A stretch of 64,000 bases of DNA, from positions 1-64,000 of the forward strand of contig JAPTJF010000325.1 of the NCBI GenBank assembly GCA_029339195.1. Direction: 5' to 3'. Positions 32,101-42,990 of the stretch are shown here, piece by piece. Both the position numbers and the translations under genes were made by a program. Source of the DNA: Micractinium sp. NFX-FRZ. Lineage: Eukaryota > Chlorophyta > Trebouxiophyceae > Chlorellales > Chlorellaceae. The notes beneath the pieces are model-generated. The model was not told the DNA's origin, ran no database searches, and was given only the letters and a program-made list of their open reading frames with translations. Position 1 is the stretch's first letter; the number at the start of each line of letters is the position of its first letter.

Positions 32101-33811
32101 GCTTGCTCCCTCCCTGGTCTCCCATGGTGCTGACCTTGCCGCCTCCCCTGCTGCTGCCGCAGGAACGTGCGCTGACCATCGCCGCCATCACCCGCAAGCT
32201 GCCCATTGCGCTGGCGCAGGAGGGGCGGGTGAGCGGGGGCTCTGTGGGGGGAGGGAGGTGGGGGCCTGGGATCACAGGGGCCTGCCTGCCTGCCTGGCTG
32301 CATCCCTGCCTTCCTGCCTGAGACTGCGGGGCCTGCCTGCCTGCTTGACTGCCCCCTGCCCGCCTGCCTGCCCACCTGCCTGCCTGCGCCTCAGCGACGA
32401 GGCCGTGGCCCAGCCCACGCTCCCCTTCTGACGCCCTGTGCCTGCTCCCCTGTTGCCTCTGCACCGCCCTACCCACCCATGCGTGCAGGTGCGCATCAGT
32501 GACAAGGCGGTGGCCCAGCTGATGGGCCAGGTGTTCATTGAGCAGGCGGCGCTCAACCTGCTGGGCAGCGTGCTCGACACCCCCGACTTCTTCTGGACCG
32601 CGGGGGTGGGAGACCACATGCAGAGCGTGTACGACAAGGTGCGGCGGGGGTGGCGGCGGTGGGGGTGGGGGTGCAAGAGTTTAGCAGAGAGTTTGCCCCC
32701 CCCTGCTTTCCTCCCGCGGCGTGCTTCAGTGCTCAGAGATGCATTGATCGGTCCAGTGATCAGTGCATTCAGCAACAGAATGGATATCCGCCACCAACCC
32801 CGCCTTGCTCTACTTCCCGCCCATGTTGCGCGCCTCAGGACCAGCATCAAAGAAGTGCTAAACTGGGTTTTACGAAGCCACCTTGGTCCCTCTGATGTGC
32901 AGGTGTTTGAGCACCTGGAGATGGGCGACCGCAATGAGGCGCTCAACAACCAAACACCTAATCACTCGCTCAGTCCGCCCTTCATTTGACACCCTCCACT
33001 TGCAGGTGTTTGAATACCTGGAGATGGGCGACCGCATCGAGGTGCTCAACAACCGGCTGGCAGTGCTGCACGAGTGAGGGGGGTGGGGCGGGGCTGCGAG
33101 GGGCAGGGGTGCGGCAGATGATCCAGTGCGTGGCAACTAGAATGAGTGGGTGTGCACAACTTGGTGGCCGGGGGGAAAGAGCCAAAGGGGTGCAAGCTGG
33201 CAAGCCGGATAGTTTGGCGCTGCGTGCCACCCCCGCAGTCGCCTTCCCGTGCCGGCCTGCCGCACCGCCTCTCCTACACCCCTCGCCTCCCTTTGCCCGC
33301 AGGTTGCTGGACATGCTGCGGCTGCAGGGGCAGGTGAGCCTGCGGGCCAAACCGGGGCAGCAGGTTGTCCGGGGTGGGGTATGTGCTCAAGGGTGGAGGG
33401 GCCGCACTGCCTCACCCGTGGCAGGCCCAGCATTTCGACCGCCTGGAAGTTGTCACCACCCCGTCATCACCCCATCGCTCCCGACCCTGCAGGCCCAGCA
33501 CTCCGACTTCTTGGACGCCACTGCCACATTCTGTGCATCTCCCTCCTCAGTCACGTGCTTCTGCCTCCTCCGTAACCTTTCATCACCCCACCCCTCCCCT
33601 TCTTCAGGCCCAGCACTCTGACTTCCTGGAGGTCATCATCATCGTGCTCATCTGCGTGGATGTGGTCATCCTGCTGGCCACGCTGGCCGCCACGCTGGGC
33701 TTCATCGGGGGCGGGGGAGGCATACAGGTGGGCGGGGGGCACAACCCCGCCGACCACGTGCACTCCCTGGGCGGCCTGCTGGCCTACGCTGTCAGCTGGG
33801 CGCAGTCGTGA
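29174..33811 (+). CDS. RMD1/DUF155 family membrane protein
   Basis: Thirteen exons: 29174-29428, 29669-29810, 29945-30071, 30356-30403, 30587-30678, 30962-31022, 31320-31407, 31710-31811, 32163-32228, 32489-32638, 33006-33073, 33303-33333, 33608-33811; phases close to 477 residues. The DUF155 core runs from GRITIYCTATSYDL through FLFDFGTVVFWDL, ITLSPLIADPHLMKLSISFA, LAQSTKLSALEE, QVFIEQAALNLLGSVLDTPD and FEYLEMGDRIEVLNNRL to one C-terminal membrane helix (VIIIVLICVDVVILLATLAA). Relatives are yeast RMD1/RMD8, human RMND1 (mitochondrial translation) and plant RRG. The first 130 residues are Gly/Arg/Ser-rich without a clear presequence, so location is open. Five introns carry decayed copies of adjacent exon edges, the densest case in the window. 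Confidence 0.88.
30206..30252 (+). repeat. Decayed copy of the 3' edge and donor of RMD1-like exon 29945-30071
   Basis: ggggcgcatcataatc, then gcacagcc, accaggtgggg echoes exon ggggcgcatcacaatt, gcacagcc, accaggtggg about 169 bp upstream. The GT donor survives. Confidence 0.8.
30741..30785 (+). repeat. Decayed copy of the 3' edge and donor of RMD1-like exon 30587-30678
   Basis: gacatc, then cgcacaggtgggg, repeats exon gacatc, then ggcacaggtggg, about 100 bp downstream of the exon; the middle is diverged. Confidence 0.6.
32384..32425 (+). repeat. Decayed copy of the start of RMD1-like exon 32489-32638
   Basis: ctgcgcctcagcgacgaggc then cgtggcccagc matches exon gtgcgcatcagtgacaaggc then ggtggcccagc, 105 bp upstream of the exon. 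The AG acceptor is lost. Confidence 0.85.
32897..32951 (+). repeat. Near-complete decayed copy of RMD1-like exon 33006-33073
   Basis: A tgcag acceptor plus about 49 bp with roughly six mismatches to the true exon start, 103 bp upstream. It would encode VFEHLEMGDRNEALNN, against VFEYLEMGDRIEVLNN. No donor follows, and the frame reaches a stop, so use of this acceptor would truncate the protein before its membrane helix. Confidence 0.9.
33421..33520 (+). repeat. Two decayed copies of the start of RMD1-like exon 33608-33811
   Basis: gcag|gcccagcatttcgac (from 33425) and gcag|gcccagcactccgact (from 33493) precede the true ttcag|gcccagcactctgact. All three keep an AG acceptor, at 115 and 183 bp from the exon. 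Confidence 0.85.
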
Positions 33812-34924
33812 TGCGGGACACGCCTGGCCTGGTTTGGGCGCTCTCGCCTGCTCCGCATCACCGCCGTCACGACGTGAGCACGCGCTGTGCGGTCTGCTGG
33901 GCGCAGGGTGCTGCCAGGGCGGCGGGCCGGCAGGCGGGCCTCCCAGGCGGGCTCCCGGCCTCCTCCCCCTCTCCCCGCATATCCTTAGCAGGCCACCTTC
34001 CCAGCGCGCCTGCTCAGCCAGGGTGATCCTGCCACCCGCCCGGCCCTTCCTGGAGTGGCTGAACTTGGCCTGTATACCCTCCCACCCTCCCCTCGTCTCC
34101 CGCCCCGCTTTGGGTTCAACATCTGTTTGTCCTGCCTCCCTCTTGCTGACCCTCCCTGTACTCAAATCTCAAACTCTCCCCCCCCCCCGCCGCTCCTCCC
34201 GCTGACTACTGAGCACCTATCTTGCCTCCACAAGACGCGTTGCCCTGCACTGCCGGCCCCCATTCTTTCGTCGCCGCACAATGTCCTGTCGAGGCAGGCG
34301 AAGCCCCCTCTGTGTGCCGTCAACAAGCGCACACACATATGTGATACATGCGACTGAAGCATGGAGGCAGGGAAGGCAGGCAGTTGTGGAAAATGCCAGG
34401 CGTGGTGCGTGCATGGCAGGGGATGGGAGCCTCTGCAGGGGGGTGGGAACACTTTTGCCTGCATCTGCGTGAGAAGCAACCATGTGCCTGTGCGTTTGCC
34501 TGTTGTGCGGCGTATGGAGGGGTTGTCTCAGTGCTCTTTACAAAACTCAGTTCTTCACAGCGCCGCGTCGGGCAAATCGGCGGGGAGGGCGCCTTGGGCA
34601 AGTGGGGTACGCAGTGGGTAGGCAGGGGCAAGCAGGGGTGAGGGAAAGACAGGTGGGAACAGGTAGGTTGGTTCGTAGTGGGGGAGATGACAGGGCATCA
34701 AGTGCAAGCACAGCAGGCATGCCGTGGGGGAGGTTCTGTCACAGCGGGAAGGCACAGGGCAAGCACATTTGTACAGGGGAGGAGGGGAGAGGGGGGCACG
34801 TGTTGCGCACTCAAAGGGGTCAAAACGTTGGTCATTTTGTGGGAGATTGCACACAAGTGTGTGGGCATGCCATCTGCATGTGCAAGTGTGTGTGTCGGTT
34901 GCACCATCACATCACGTTACAGCT
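33812..34924. other. Convergent intergenic region
   Basis: About 1.1 kb between the RMD1-like (+) and TPR-like (-) genes: 3' flanks, C/T-rich first half, G-rich second half. No supported exon. Confidence 0.5.
34917..34921 (-). terminator. TGTAA poly(A) signal, TPR-like gene
   Basis: Minus-strand TGTAA starting only 3 nt past the stop codon. If used, the 3' UTR is exceptionally short. Confidence 0.45.
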
Positions 34925-36141
34925 TCAGGGGAAGCCGGCACCCCCGGCGCCCTTGCCGCCGCCCCGGCAGCGCTGGCGGGACTCTCCTACGGTCTTGCGT
35001 GCCTCTACCACCGGCTTCCAGCGCAGCACCGGGGAGTTGCGCGGCTCGAAGCGCACGCTGCGCTCCAGCAGGGCTACAGCTGCCAGCCAGTTGCCGCGCT
35101 GCACAGGGGGGCGGGGAGGGAGCGGGGGTGGAAACGGAGGCTTGGTGAGCAGGAAGGTGAGGGGGACACAAGGGCAGCACAGCGGCGCGCTCACCGGCGG
35201 CACACGAGGGGGTAGCGGTGGGCCAGGTGGCGGGCGGGCGGGTGATGAGCACGCCGGCATGCAACTGCTGTGCTTTGCAGAGGTCCACAAACAGAGGCCT
35301 GCCCCCCACCCGACCCACTCCGGCTGGCCTGCCCGCCCCCACTCCCCAACTCTGCAGAACTCAAGTTTGAAAGGCAGCCCCACCTGCATCTCCATCAGCC
35401 CCCAGGCCTGCAGCAGCTGCGGCGCGTCACGGTTGCACAGCAGGCCGCGCTGCAGCACGGTGCGGCAGGCGGCCCAGCGCGTGTCGTCGCCGATTCGCAT
35501 GCAGCGCTTCTCCATCTGCAGCAGGGAAGAGGGGTTACCGCAGGAGGGGGAGATGAGGGGGCAAGGGGAGGGGAAGGGGAGGCATGTGAGCAGGCACCAC
35601 AGGGTGTGTGCCTGCACGTGACCCGAATGCCCCTGAGCCTCAGCCAGTCAACTGCCTGCACTCCAACCGCCCCATTTGGCTGGCTCGTCAACCGCCTGCA
35701 TTCCAACCGCCCCTCTCTACTCCGCGCCCTGCCCCATGCACCCACCTGCGCCCAGGAGACCCAGGGCTTGACCCAGCAGGGGTGCTCGGACACCGTCTTT
35801 TCAAAGACACGGCGGGCGCGGTCATATTGCTCCGTGCGAGCCAGTGTGAGGGCGGCGGAATAGAGGGCGGGGCCGTTCAGCTTGCTGGGCTTGGGGCTGC
35901 AGCCCGTGCCGCCGCTGCTACCAGGCTGAGGCTGCGCCACCTGCTGGCGCCGTGCAAACGAGTGCTGCGTGGGTGCGGCGGCGCCCAGGCCACCGCCGGG
36001 CTTGCCGCTGCTGCTGTTGCTGCTGGGGCCGGCGGCCAGCGTCGTGGTGGGGCGGCGGCGGGAAGCAGGTGCCGGGGCGCAGGCGCTCAGGGCCTGCGGG
36101 CGGCTGGCGCCACTTTGCGGCAGTTGTAACTTCCCAAGCAT
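34925..36141 (-). CDS. Small TPR/HAT-repeat protein, probably organellar
   Basis: Exons 35746-36141, 35384-35515, 34925-35098; all phase 0, 233 residues. About 75 N-terminal residues are Ser/Ala/Pro/Arg-rich, like a chloroplast presequence. Three helical repeats follow: ALTLARTEQYDRARRVFEK, then WAACRTVLQRGLLCNRDAP with AWGLMEMQ, then RGNWLAAVALLERSVRFEP. The spacing and the W..A..L.R pattern are those of TPR or HAT (RNA-processing) repeats, as in plastid RNA-binding TPR proteins. The short basic/Gly-rich C-terminus is unremarkable. It could be a truncated relative of a longer HAT protein. Specific function not recognised. Confidence 0.65.
35647..35712. repeat. 40-bp tandem duplication in TPR-like gene intron
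   Basis: gtcaactgcctgcactccaa and gtcaaccgcctgcattccaa start 40 bp apart in the first intron. Confidence 0.8.
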
Positions 36142-37622
36142 GCTGCTGGTGCAAGGGCGTCGTGCCGGGGCAAGGGTCGCGAGCACACTTTGAGTCCGAG
36201 GCGGAAGACCGAAACACAGGCGGTGGCTTCAAGGGCTTCAAGGGCTTCAGGGTGTGGTAAATACTGTAGGGCGATGCGCAGAACACTCAAGTATCAAGCC
36301 CACGCTTGAAGCACGAGCCTGCCCAGCAGGCACCTGCACGGCGTGCCACCGGCACACGCCCGTCAACCGCGGCTCCAAGCTTCGATATCCACGTGCTACC
36401 GGAAGGGCCGCAAATAAGGCTCGGTAGCGTCCGATGCAAGCAAGCCCTGCAAGTGACAGCGCGCTGCACAACCCTAGTCTTTGACCGCCCGTTCCGCTGG
36501 CACCCCGGCCTTTGGCCTCGTGTCCTCAGTCAGAGCCCCCCTCATGGTGCGACTGTTGTAGTCTGGAGGCTTTGTAAGGTCACGGGTTCGTAAAATTGTA
36601 TCAGGGAGCAATGCAGCTCACCCACAGCCCGATGCAGCTCGCGTACCGCACGCGCCGAAAAGGCACCTAGCGCCTGCGCCAAGCACCGCACAGGCGCCGC
36701 CCTCTCCGCAGCGTATGTCCCCGCCCTGCAATACGGACCACCAGCTGCTGCCATCACATATTATGTGAATGACGAGCTGTAAGTCATGTGATTACAGTAT
36801 CTGCGGGCCTCATCTAGGAGCGACCTCAAAGTATGGAGGGGGCGTGGGGCGGCATGCAGTTCGGGAGAGCGGCAGGCACCTCCGTGGCACCGAGTCGTCG
36901 GGCATCAGGTTCCACCAAAAGGCCGGCACCGAAACACCATTCGTGTCGTTCATGCCAATGCGCCCACGTTTGACTGCTTCCCACCCCTGTTCTTGGCCGT
37001 TTGCTGTCTGGTAGAACAGCAGGCATGCCCATGAGCACGCAACACCAACCAGGTGGTGAATAATGTGCCATGCGTGTGTTGGTGCATGCTCAGGCCCAAC
37101 CGGCACAGGAGTCCGGTTCATGCGCAGCAAACTGCTAACCCCTGCAGATCCCTCCTCCTCCAGGCCTAGCTCTAGGCAGGAGCCGATTGGCGCCCAGTCC
37201 CGGTCACATCCGCCCCTCCCGCCGCCCCTTGGATGCTGCCGGTGCGTCTGCCGGTGGCTGCCCTCCATCAAGGCGTGGGCTGATCAAACAGGAGTGGGCT
37301 TACACACTCACTTGCGTGTCATCTGGCGTGGGAAATGAAATGAGGAGGGGTGGTGCTTCAGAACAATCAGACAACGGCAGCAATGATCAGGGGCCAAGGG
37401 GGGCAGGCAGGCGGGGTGTATCGTGGGGTGCGCAGAGGCGGAGGGGGGGAGAAGGGGCGGGGGTGTGTCATGTGTAGTTTCGCGTGCGATGTAGAGGGAT
37501 AGAGAAGCTGGGTGCTGGGCTTGGCACGGCTCCAGGCACGGCCAGTTCATTTGCCGGCACGTGCGCCAGGCGCGCTGCCAGCTCAGCACCGTCGCCGGCT
37601 CACCTTCCGGGCAGCTGCCACT
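36142..37622. other. Intergenic, 1.5 kb, lower GC
   Basis: Lies between the TPR-like start and the FeSOD stop, both minus. It is the least GC-rich stretch of the window. A TGTAA (+) at about 36778 and several short frames (for example a 70-codon minus frame from about 36754) exist, but none shows a family. A small unrecognised gene could hide here. Confidence 0.4.
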
Positions 37623-39748
37623 CTACTTGGAGGTGGCGGCCACGTAGCGCTGCTCCACACGCTCCCAGTCAATCAGGTTCTCCACGAAGCTGCGGGGAAG
37701 GTGGGGCAGTGGGTTCATCATTAGTGGAGGTGTGTTGTGGGTGGGATCAGGTGGGATCTGACCATGAACACTGGCGCTCCCAGCCACCCAGGCTGCGACC
37801 ATGCGGGCGCGGGCAGCAGGCGCACGCGGGCAGCACGGGCGGCAGAGGTTGGCCGAATGCCCCTGGCTTCCAGGGCGCCAGGGCGCTGCTGCATGATGCG
37901 ACCCCTCCCCTCCCCTGCCCCCCGCCTCACTTGGTCATGAAGTCGGGGCGGCGGTTCTGCACATCCAGGTAATAGGCGTGCTCCCACACGTCCATGGTGA
38001 GCACGGGGGTGGAGCCGTGCACCCAGGGGTTCTCCGCGTTGGGAGTCTTGGTCACCTCCAGCTTGCCAGAGGGGTTGACCGACAGCCAGGCCCAGCCGCT
38101 GCCAAACTGGGTGGCGCCTGCACGGAGGCGCGGGAGGGGAGGCGGGGGTGAGTGCGTGCGTGGCAGCTGCGCTCAGACACAGCTGGCGTACGCTGGGCAT
38201 CGACTTGTATCCACTGCACGACTCGCGTCCAACCCTCGCCAGTCTGACCCAGCACCTTGAAGCCTCCACCAGCAACCTTGGAGGCCTCCACAAACTTGTC
38301 GTAGCCGCCAGGCAGCTGCCACGCCTACAACCTCAAACCTGACAACACACACACACACACACAACATTGAAGCTGACAAGCACTCACCGGCGGCCTTGAA
38401 GGCCTCCACAAACTTGTCGTAGCCGCCCAGGTCGGCCTCGATGGCCGCCGCCACCTTGCCGGTGGGCTTGCCGCCGCCGTTGGGGGACATGGACTCCCAG
38501 AAGAAGGTGTGGTTGATCACCTGGGGGGCGCGGGGGTTGTGGGGGGTGAAGGACAAGGAACGAGGCGGCTTGGTAACAGGATCGTCACATCGACCCGACA
38601 CCCCATCATCCCATGGCAACGCTACTCACGTGCAAAGACTGAATACAGAGGGAGACAACAGCAGAGGTCCATACACGCAGCACAGTGGACCTTTGCTTGC
38701 CGCTTTCCTCACTCCTGTTGAGGACAGCACAGGTTGGCCCACGGCACACACGCCCCCCTGCTGACCTGCGCGGCGTTGTTGAACTCGGGGGTGGGCTTGC
38801 CGCCGTTCCAGGTCTTGAGCATGACGTCCACCAGGGACAGCGACTCCAGCTCCTTGCCCGCAATCTGGCCGTTCAGGTTGTTCAGGTAGGCGGCGTGGTG
38901 CTTGCCGTAGTGGAACTCAAAGGTGGTCTGAACGGAGGGCAGAGCAAGAGCAGGCAGTGTGATCGAGCTTGGTAGCAGAAAGAATGAAGGCTGGTCAATG
39001 TGGGCTGGAAGCGACCACATGCAGGGACTAAGTGGGCGCGGGGCCGCAGACAGAGGGCAGGGGCGGCCGGCGGCGTGGTTGCGAGGGAGTTTGTGGCAAA
39101 CGTTGCTTGAGGGCGCGGTGGGGAAATGGCAGGATGGCGTGCAGCGTGTGGCAACACCATGTGGGTAGTTACAAAAAAGCGAGGTGCATTGGGCAGGTAA
39201 GGCGGGTACGGCACGACTCGGCCAGCAGGAGGGCGGGCACGTATACACGCACTTCGCTGCCCCGATGGCTGGTAAGCCCCAGGCTCCGCAGACCGGCTGA
39301 CTGGCTGTCCCAGGCACATATCCCTGCGCACCTTGGACATGCCCTTCTTCTCCAGAGCATCCTGCAAGCATAAAGTGGCAACCGGGGTGGTAGGGTTGGC
39401 GGAAAGCGCCGGCAGGCGGGGCGGGGAGCGGAGCCGCCGCTCTAAAGCGCACAGTGCGCCACACCAGGCGCCCTGGGGAGCGCCCATTACTCGCATCACG
39501 TCAGAAAACAGCCGCTGACAGCGCACCATGGCGTAGGGAAGAGGAGGCAGGGTGAAGGCCGCCCGAGTGGTGACGTCCATGACCTGCAAGCAGCCAGCAG
39601 CCCAGTCAGTTGATGCAGCTCGATGATCCGAGGCAGCCGGGAGCGGGGACAGCGGCGATCGAGGCTCACACACCTTGCGGGCCGCGAACATGCGGCGAGC
39701 AGCCAGCGGCACGGCCGCGAAGACCCGGCTCTGAGTGAGGGCAGCCAT
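37623..39748 (-). CDS. FSD: Iron superoxide dismutase, organelle-targeted
   Basis: Converts superoxide to oxygen and peroxide. Exons 39674-39748, 39527-39583, 39332-39361 (30-nt microexon), 38766-38927, 38388-38520, 37931-38117, 37623-37689; phases close to 236 residues. The first 35 residues ([19 protein letters not shown]) form a presequence, plastid or mitochondrial. Metal ligands are present: His of FEFHYGKHH, His of INHTFFW, Asp and His of [15 protein letters not shown] and GSGWAWL are the Fe-type signatures; Mn enzymes differ at both. One oddity: the usual Trp before NHTFFW is Ile (codon ATC), right at an exon start. The gene lies head to head with NUP50, 238 bp apart. Confidence 0.93.
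38252..38315 (-). repeat. Decayed double copy of the 3' edge of FeSOD exon 38388-38520
   Basis: At a 118-bp offset inside the downstream intron, 27-28 bases are identical to the exon (ggcggctacgacaagttt then gtggaggcct). A second, shorter copy of gtggaggcttcaagg follows. Confidence 0.9.
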
Positions 39749-39986
39749 TGTTGCGTCTGTGGCGGGCCTGGGGACGGTGCTGGGCAGCGATGATTGAGGG
39801 AATTGTCAGGCATCGCCCCTCACCTCATCCCACCCCTCGCCCCTGCTGTGCTGAGCTGCAGGCCGCCAGGTCGCCAAAGTTTTGAGGGAATCGGCGGCCG
39901 TGCAATCTCAACAACTACGTCTAGACCTCTGCCGCTCGGCCAGCCAGTCCCTTCTTCAACTTGATCATCAGTTGTGATCGGCAGCC
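39749..39986. promoter_or_regulatory. Bidirectional promoter region, FeSOD / NUP50
   Basis: 238 bp between two opposite ATG codons of well-supported genes. Transcription of both must start within or beside it. Confidence 0.6.
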
Positions 39987-42891
39987 ATGAGCGGCAAGCG
40001 GCCCACCGATCACATGGAGCCGTCCGCCAAGAAGCGGGGTAACGACCGGCAGCTCACCAAAGACGACGCCTCCGACGAGGAGGAGCAGGTGGGCCCTTGG
40101 GCTGTCAGGCGCGTGTCTGCACGCGCCGGGCGTCTTTGGGGCACACACCCAGCGCCCCATGCAGACATTGGAGTAACGCGGGGCTGCAGCAGGCTGGGTC
40201 CGCCCTCCCCCAGCCCCCGCTTCCGCCCCGCCCACACCGCCACCCACTCGCCCCAGCCTTGCTGCTGCGCTGCCCCGCCATGTTAAGGACTCGCACCACT
40301 GCACACCAATCTCGCATTCACGCAGGCTGTGGATCCAGGCAACTTTGCGCGTGCCCCTGAGGATGTGCTGAAGCAGCGGAAGATTGTGAAGGCGCGGCGC
40401 GGGGCCGCCACGGGCGGCGACGCGGCAAAGGCCAACCCTTTTGCCGGCATCCAGCTGGCGGCCAGCACCACAGCAGCGGCAGCCGCCCCTGCGCCCGCTG
40501 CAGGCAACCCCTTTGCCGAGGTGTCGCTGCTGGGAGGGTCGGGCGCTGGCGGCGCAACGCCGGCGCCGGCGCCCACCAAGCCTGCGGCACCTGAGCCTGC
40601 CAAGGCTGCGGATCCTGCCGCCGGCAGCGAGCAGCCAGCACCTGCGGCGGCGGCCCAGCAGCAGGAGGAGCAGAAGGAGCAGGCCGCGCCTGCGCCTGCC
40701 GCAGAGAAGCCTGCTGCCGCTGCGACCGGCGGGTTCGGCTCGCTGGGTGCCAGCACCGGCGGGGGCCTCACCTTTGGCGGCAGCAGTGGCGCCGCCTTTG
40801 GCAGCTCTGGTGGCTTTGGCAGCGTGTCTGGCGGCTTTGGGTCGCTGGGTGAGGCAGCTCGCCGCTCGCTTGCTGTCGGCACTGTTTTGCCAGCTGTCGG
40901 GCCTGCCTATGCCCGCAGGGTCTGCGGGCTGAACCTTGCCTCGTCTCCCATCCGTTTGACACAGCCGTGCCTTGCCTGCCACGCCACTCAGCACGGAGCT
41001 ACCGCTGACCTGCCTGCACCCTGAGCCTGCCATCCTCGCTGCTCCCCTCTGTCTTGCCCCGCAGCCGGCGGCGGCAGCGGCGGCGGGTTCACCTTTGGTG
41101 CCGCCGGTGCCGCCACCACCAGCAGCAGCATCTTCAGCTTCTCCACCACCGCAGCCCCCAGCTTCACATTTGCTGCCGCAGCCCCCAGCAGCGCTGGCGC
41201 AGCTGACGGTGAGGCGGCGCCTGCAACTGACGCGCCGTCGGCTGCGGCGCCGGCAGCTGCAGCGGGTGCCGGCTCCTCCCTGTTTGGCTCCACTCCGGCC
41301 TCTGGCACCCCTCTGTTTGGGGGCGCAGCCCCTGCAGCTGCCAAGGTCGAGCTTCCGGAGGAGGGGGCGGTGACGACGGGCGAGGAGGACGAGCATACGG
41401 TGTTCTCAGGTGGGTGCGCGGTCAAGCTGGAAAATCAGCAGTTGGCTCTGTATGGCACAGCTTGCCATACCAAGCATCCTTGCTGGGGTTAAACCCTGCG
41501 CACGGGTGCCATGCTGGGTGGGTGCAGCAGGATGGGCGGCCTGCATTGCATGGGCATGCAAGCTGGGATTGCTGGCGCGGACATGCCTGCGGTTGGATAG
41601 CATTCCCTGCTTCGTCTCGTGCCATGCAGCATGCTGGTTTGAGGCGCCTCTGCTGCACATATGCACTGCTGCCTCACTGCATGCTGTATTGTGCGTTCCC
41701 TGCCCTCCCCCGCTGCCCCTCCCGCAGGCGAGGGCGCGCTGTTTGAGTTTGATGTATCAAAGCAGTGGCGGGAGCGGGGGCGCGGCGAGATGCGGGTGAA
41801 CGTGGCGTCCAAGTGAGTGGTGGGGGGGTGATCCCCCGCAGGGACAGCAGGGGAGGAGGGTGGGTCAAGACTGCGGCTGTGGCGGCAGCCCATTTGCGGA
41901 CGTGGCATCGTGAGACAGCTGCCTGTTGCGCCTTTGCACGCCTGCATATGCCTGCACGAGCTCTTTGCTGGCTGCGCATCTTTTCTGTCCGCTTGGGTGT
42001 GCCGCGCCGCCCAGCAGCACAGGCACCTGCAGACCCCCCACTTGACTGCTGCTCCCTGCGCCTGCCCTGCCCTGCCTGCCCCACCTGCCTGCCTTGCAGC
42101 GGCCAGGGCCGGGTGGTGATGCGCCAGAAGGGCAACCTGCGGCTGCTGATGAACGCCAACCTTTGGGGGGAGATGCAGGTGTCCAAGATGGAGGGGGGAA
42201 AGGTGAGAGCGGGAGGTGCAGGGGGCTGGGGGGCGGGCATGCCATTCGACAAGGATAGGGACGGCGGACGTGGGCTGGGAGGGATGGGCACGTCCCAGAT
42301 GAAAGGGGCGGTCTGGTGGGGAGGGAGGCAGGGTGTGGCCGTGCCCAGGAGGCGAGGCGCGGAGCAGGGGGCAAAAGGCAAGGTGGGGACAGGACACTTG
42401 GGTGTCCGACGTGGAAGGGAGTTGGAGGTGGGGGCACTGCAGTGCTTTGCTTTGAGCCCCAACCCGGGGGGGGGGATGACGTGCAGACTGCGGAGGAGAG
42501 CGGGCCAGCGTGGATACCTCTGTTGCTATACGGGTGCTGGCAGCCATGCTCTATCACTGGCCCACCTGCCACTGAACTCCAGGCTGACATGCGCCCGTTG
42601 GATGCCCTCTGCCTGCCTGCCTGCCTTGCTGCCTGCCTGCAGGGTGTCACCTTTGCGTGCATCAACGCCGTGGCGCCGGCGGAGGATGCGGGCTGCAAGA
42701 AGGATGGCGGGGAGGGCGGCGCTGGCGCCAGCGAGGCGGCGGAGGCGGCGGCCGCCGCCACTGGGGCGAAGCTTTCCACCTTTGCTCTGCGCATCAAGCA
42801 GCAGGACGTCCTGGATCAGTTCGTGGCTGCAGTGAATGCGCACAAGGCGGGCGGCGGCAAGAAGGCAGCAGCGGGGGAGGATGCTGTTTGA
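39987..42891 (+). CDS. NUP50: NUP50-like nucleoporin with Ran-binding domain
   Basis: Nuclear pore basket protein that helps importin-alpha release and recycling with Ran. Exons 39987-40088, 40326-40848, 41065-41409, 41728-41812, 42100-42202, 42643-42891; phases close to 468 residues. The N-terminus has a basic nuclear signal (KRPTDHMEPSAKKRG) and the NUP50 start motif region DPGNFARAPEDVLKQRKIVK. The middle is Ala-rich with FG-type repeats (GGFGSLG, GFTFGAAG, SLFGSTP, PLFGG). The C-terminal RanBP1-type domain (residues about 325-460) shows FEFDVSKQWRERGRGEMRVN, GRVVMRQKGNLRLLMNANLW and the closing FALRIKQQDVLDQFV. The order is that of animal and plant NUP50. Confidence 0.9.
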
Positions 42892-42985
42892 GCAAGCTGG
42901 CCGCAGGGTCGCTCGCACTGTACTGTACAACCCAACCCGCTTGCTAGCCCCGGGGCCTGTATGCTCCCCGGGCTGCATACAGTGT

Positions 42986-42990
42986 TGTAA
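42986..42990 (+). terminator. TGTAA poly(A) signal, NUP50
   Basis: TGTAA about 95 nt after the NUP50 stop codon. Confidence 0.6.

Noticed and set aside
32897..32951. RMD1-like exon copy as a mutually exclusive exon
   Set aside because: It has an acceptor but no donor, and the frame reaches a stop; better explained as a decayed duplicate.
36570..36600. tRNA-like gggttcgtaa
   Set aside because: No T-arm pairing and no matching D-arm or acceptor stem around it.
36685..36760. Small minus-strand frame of about 70 codons as a gene
   Set aside because: No family and no clear splice partners; left as an unresolved possibility in the intergenic entry.
39921..41396. 491-codon open frame antisense to NUP50
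   Set aside because: It lies opposite coding exons of a well-supported gene; its Arg/Gly/Cys-rich content is what antisense Ala-rich codons give.
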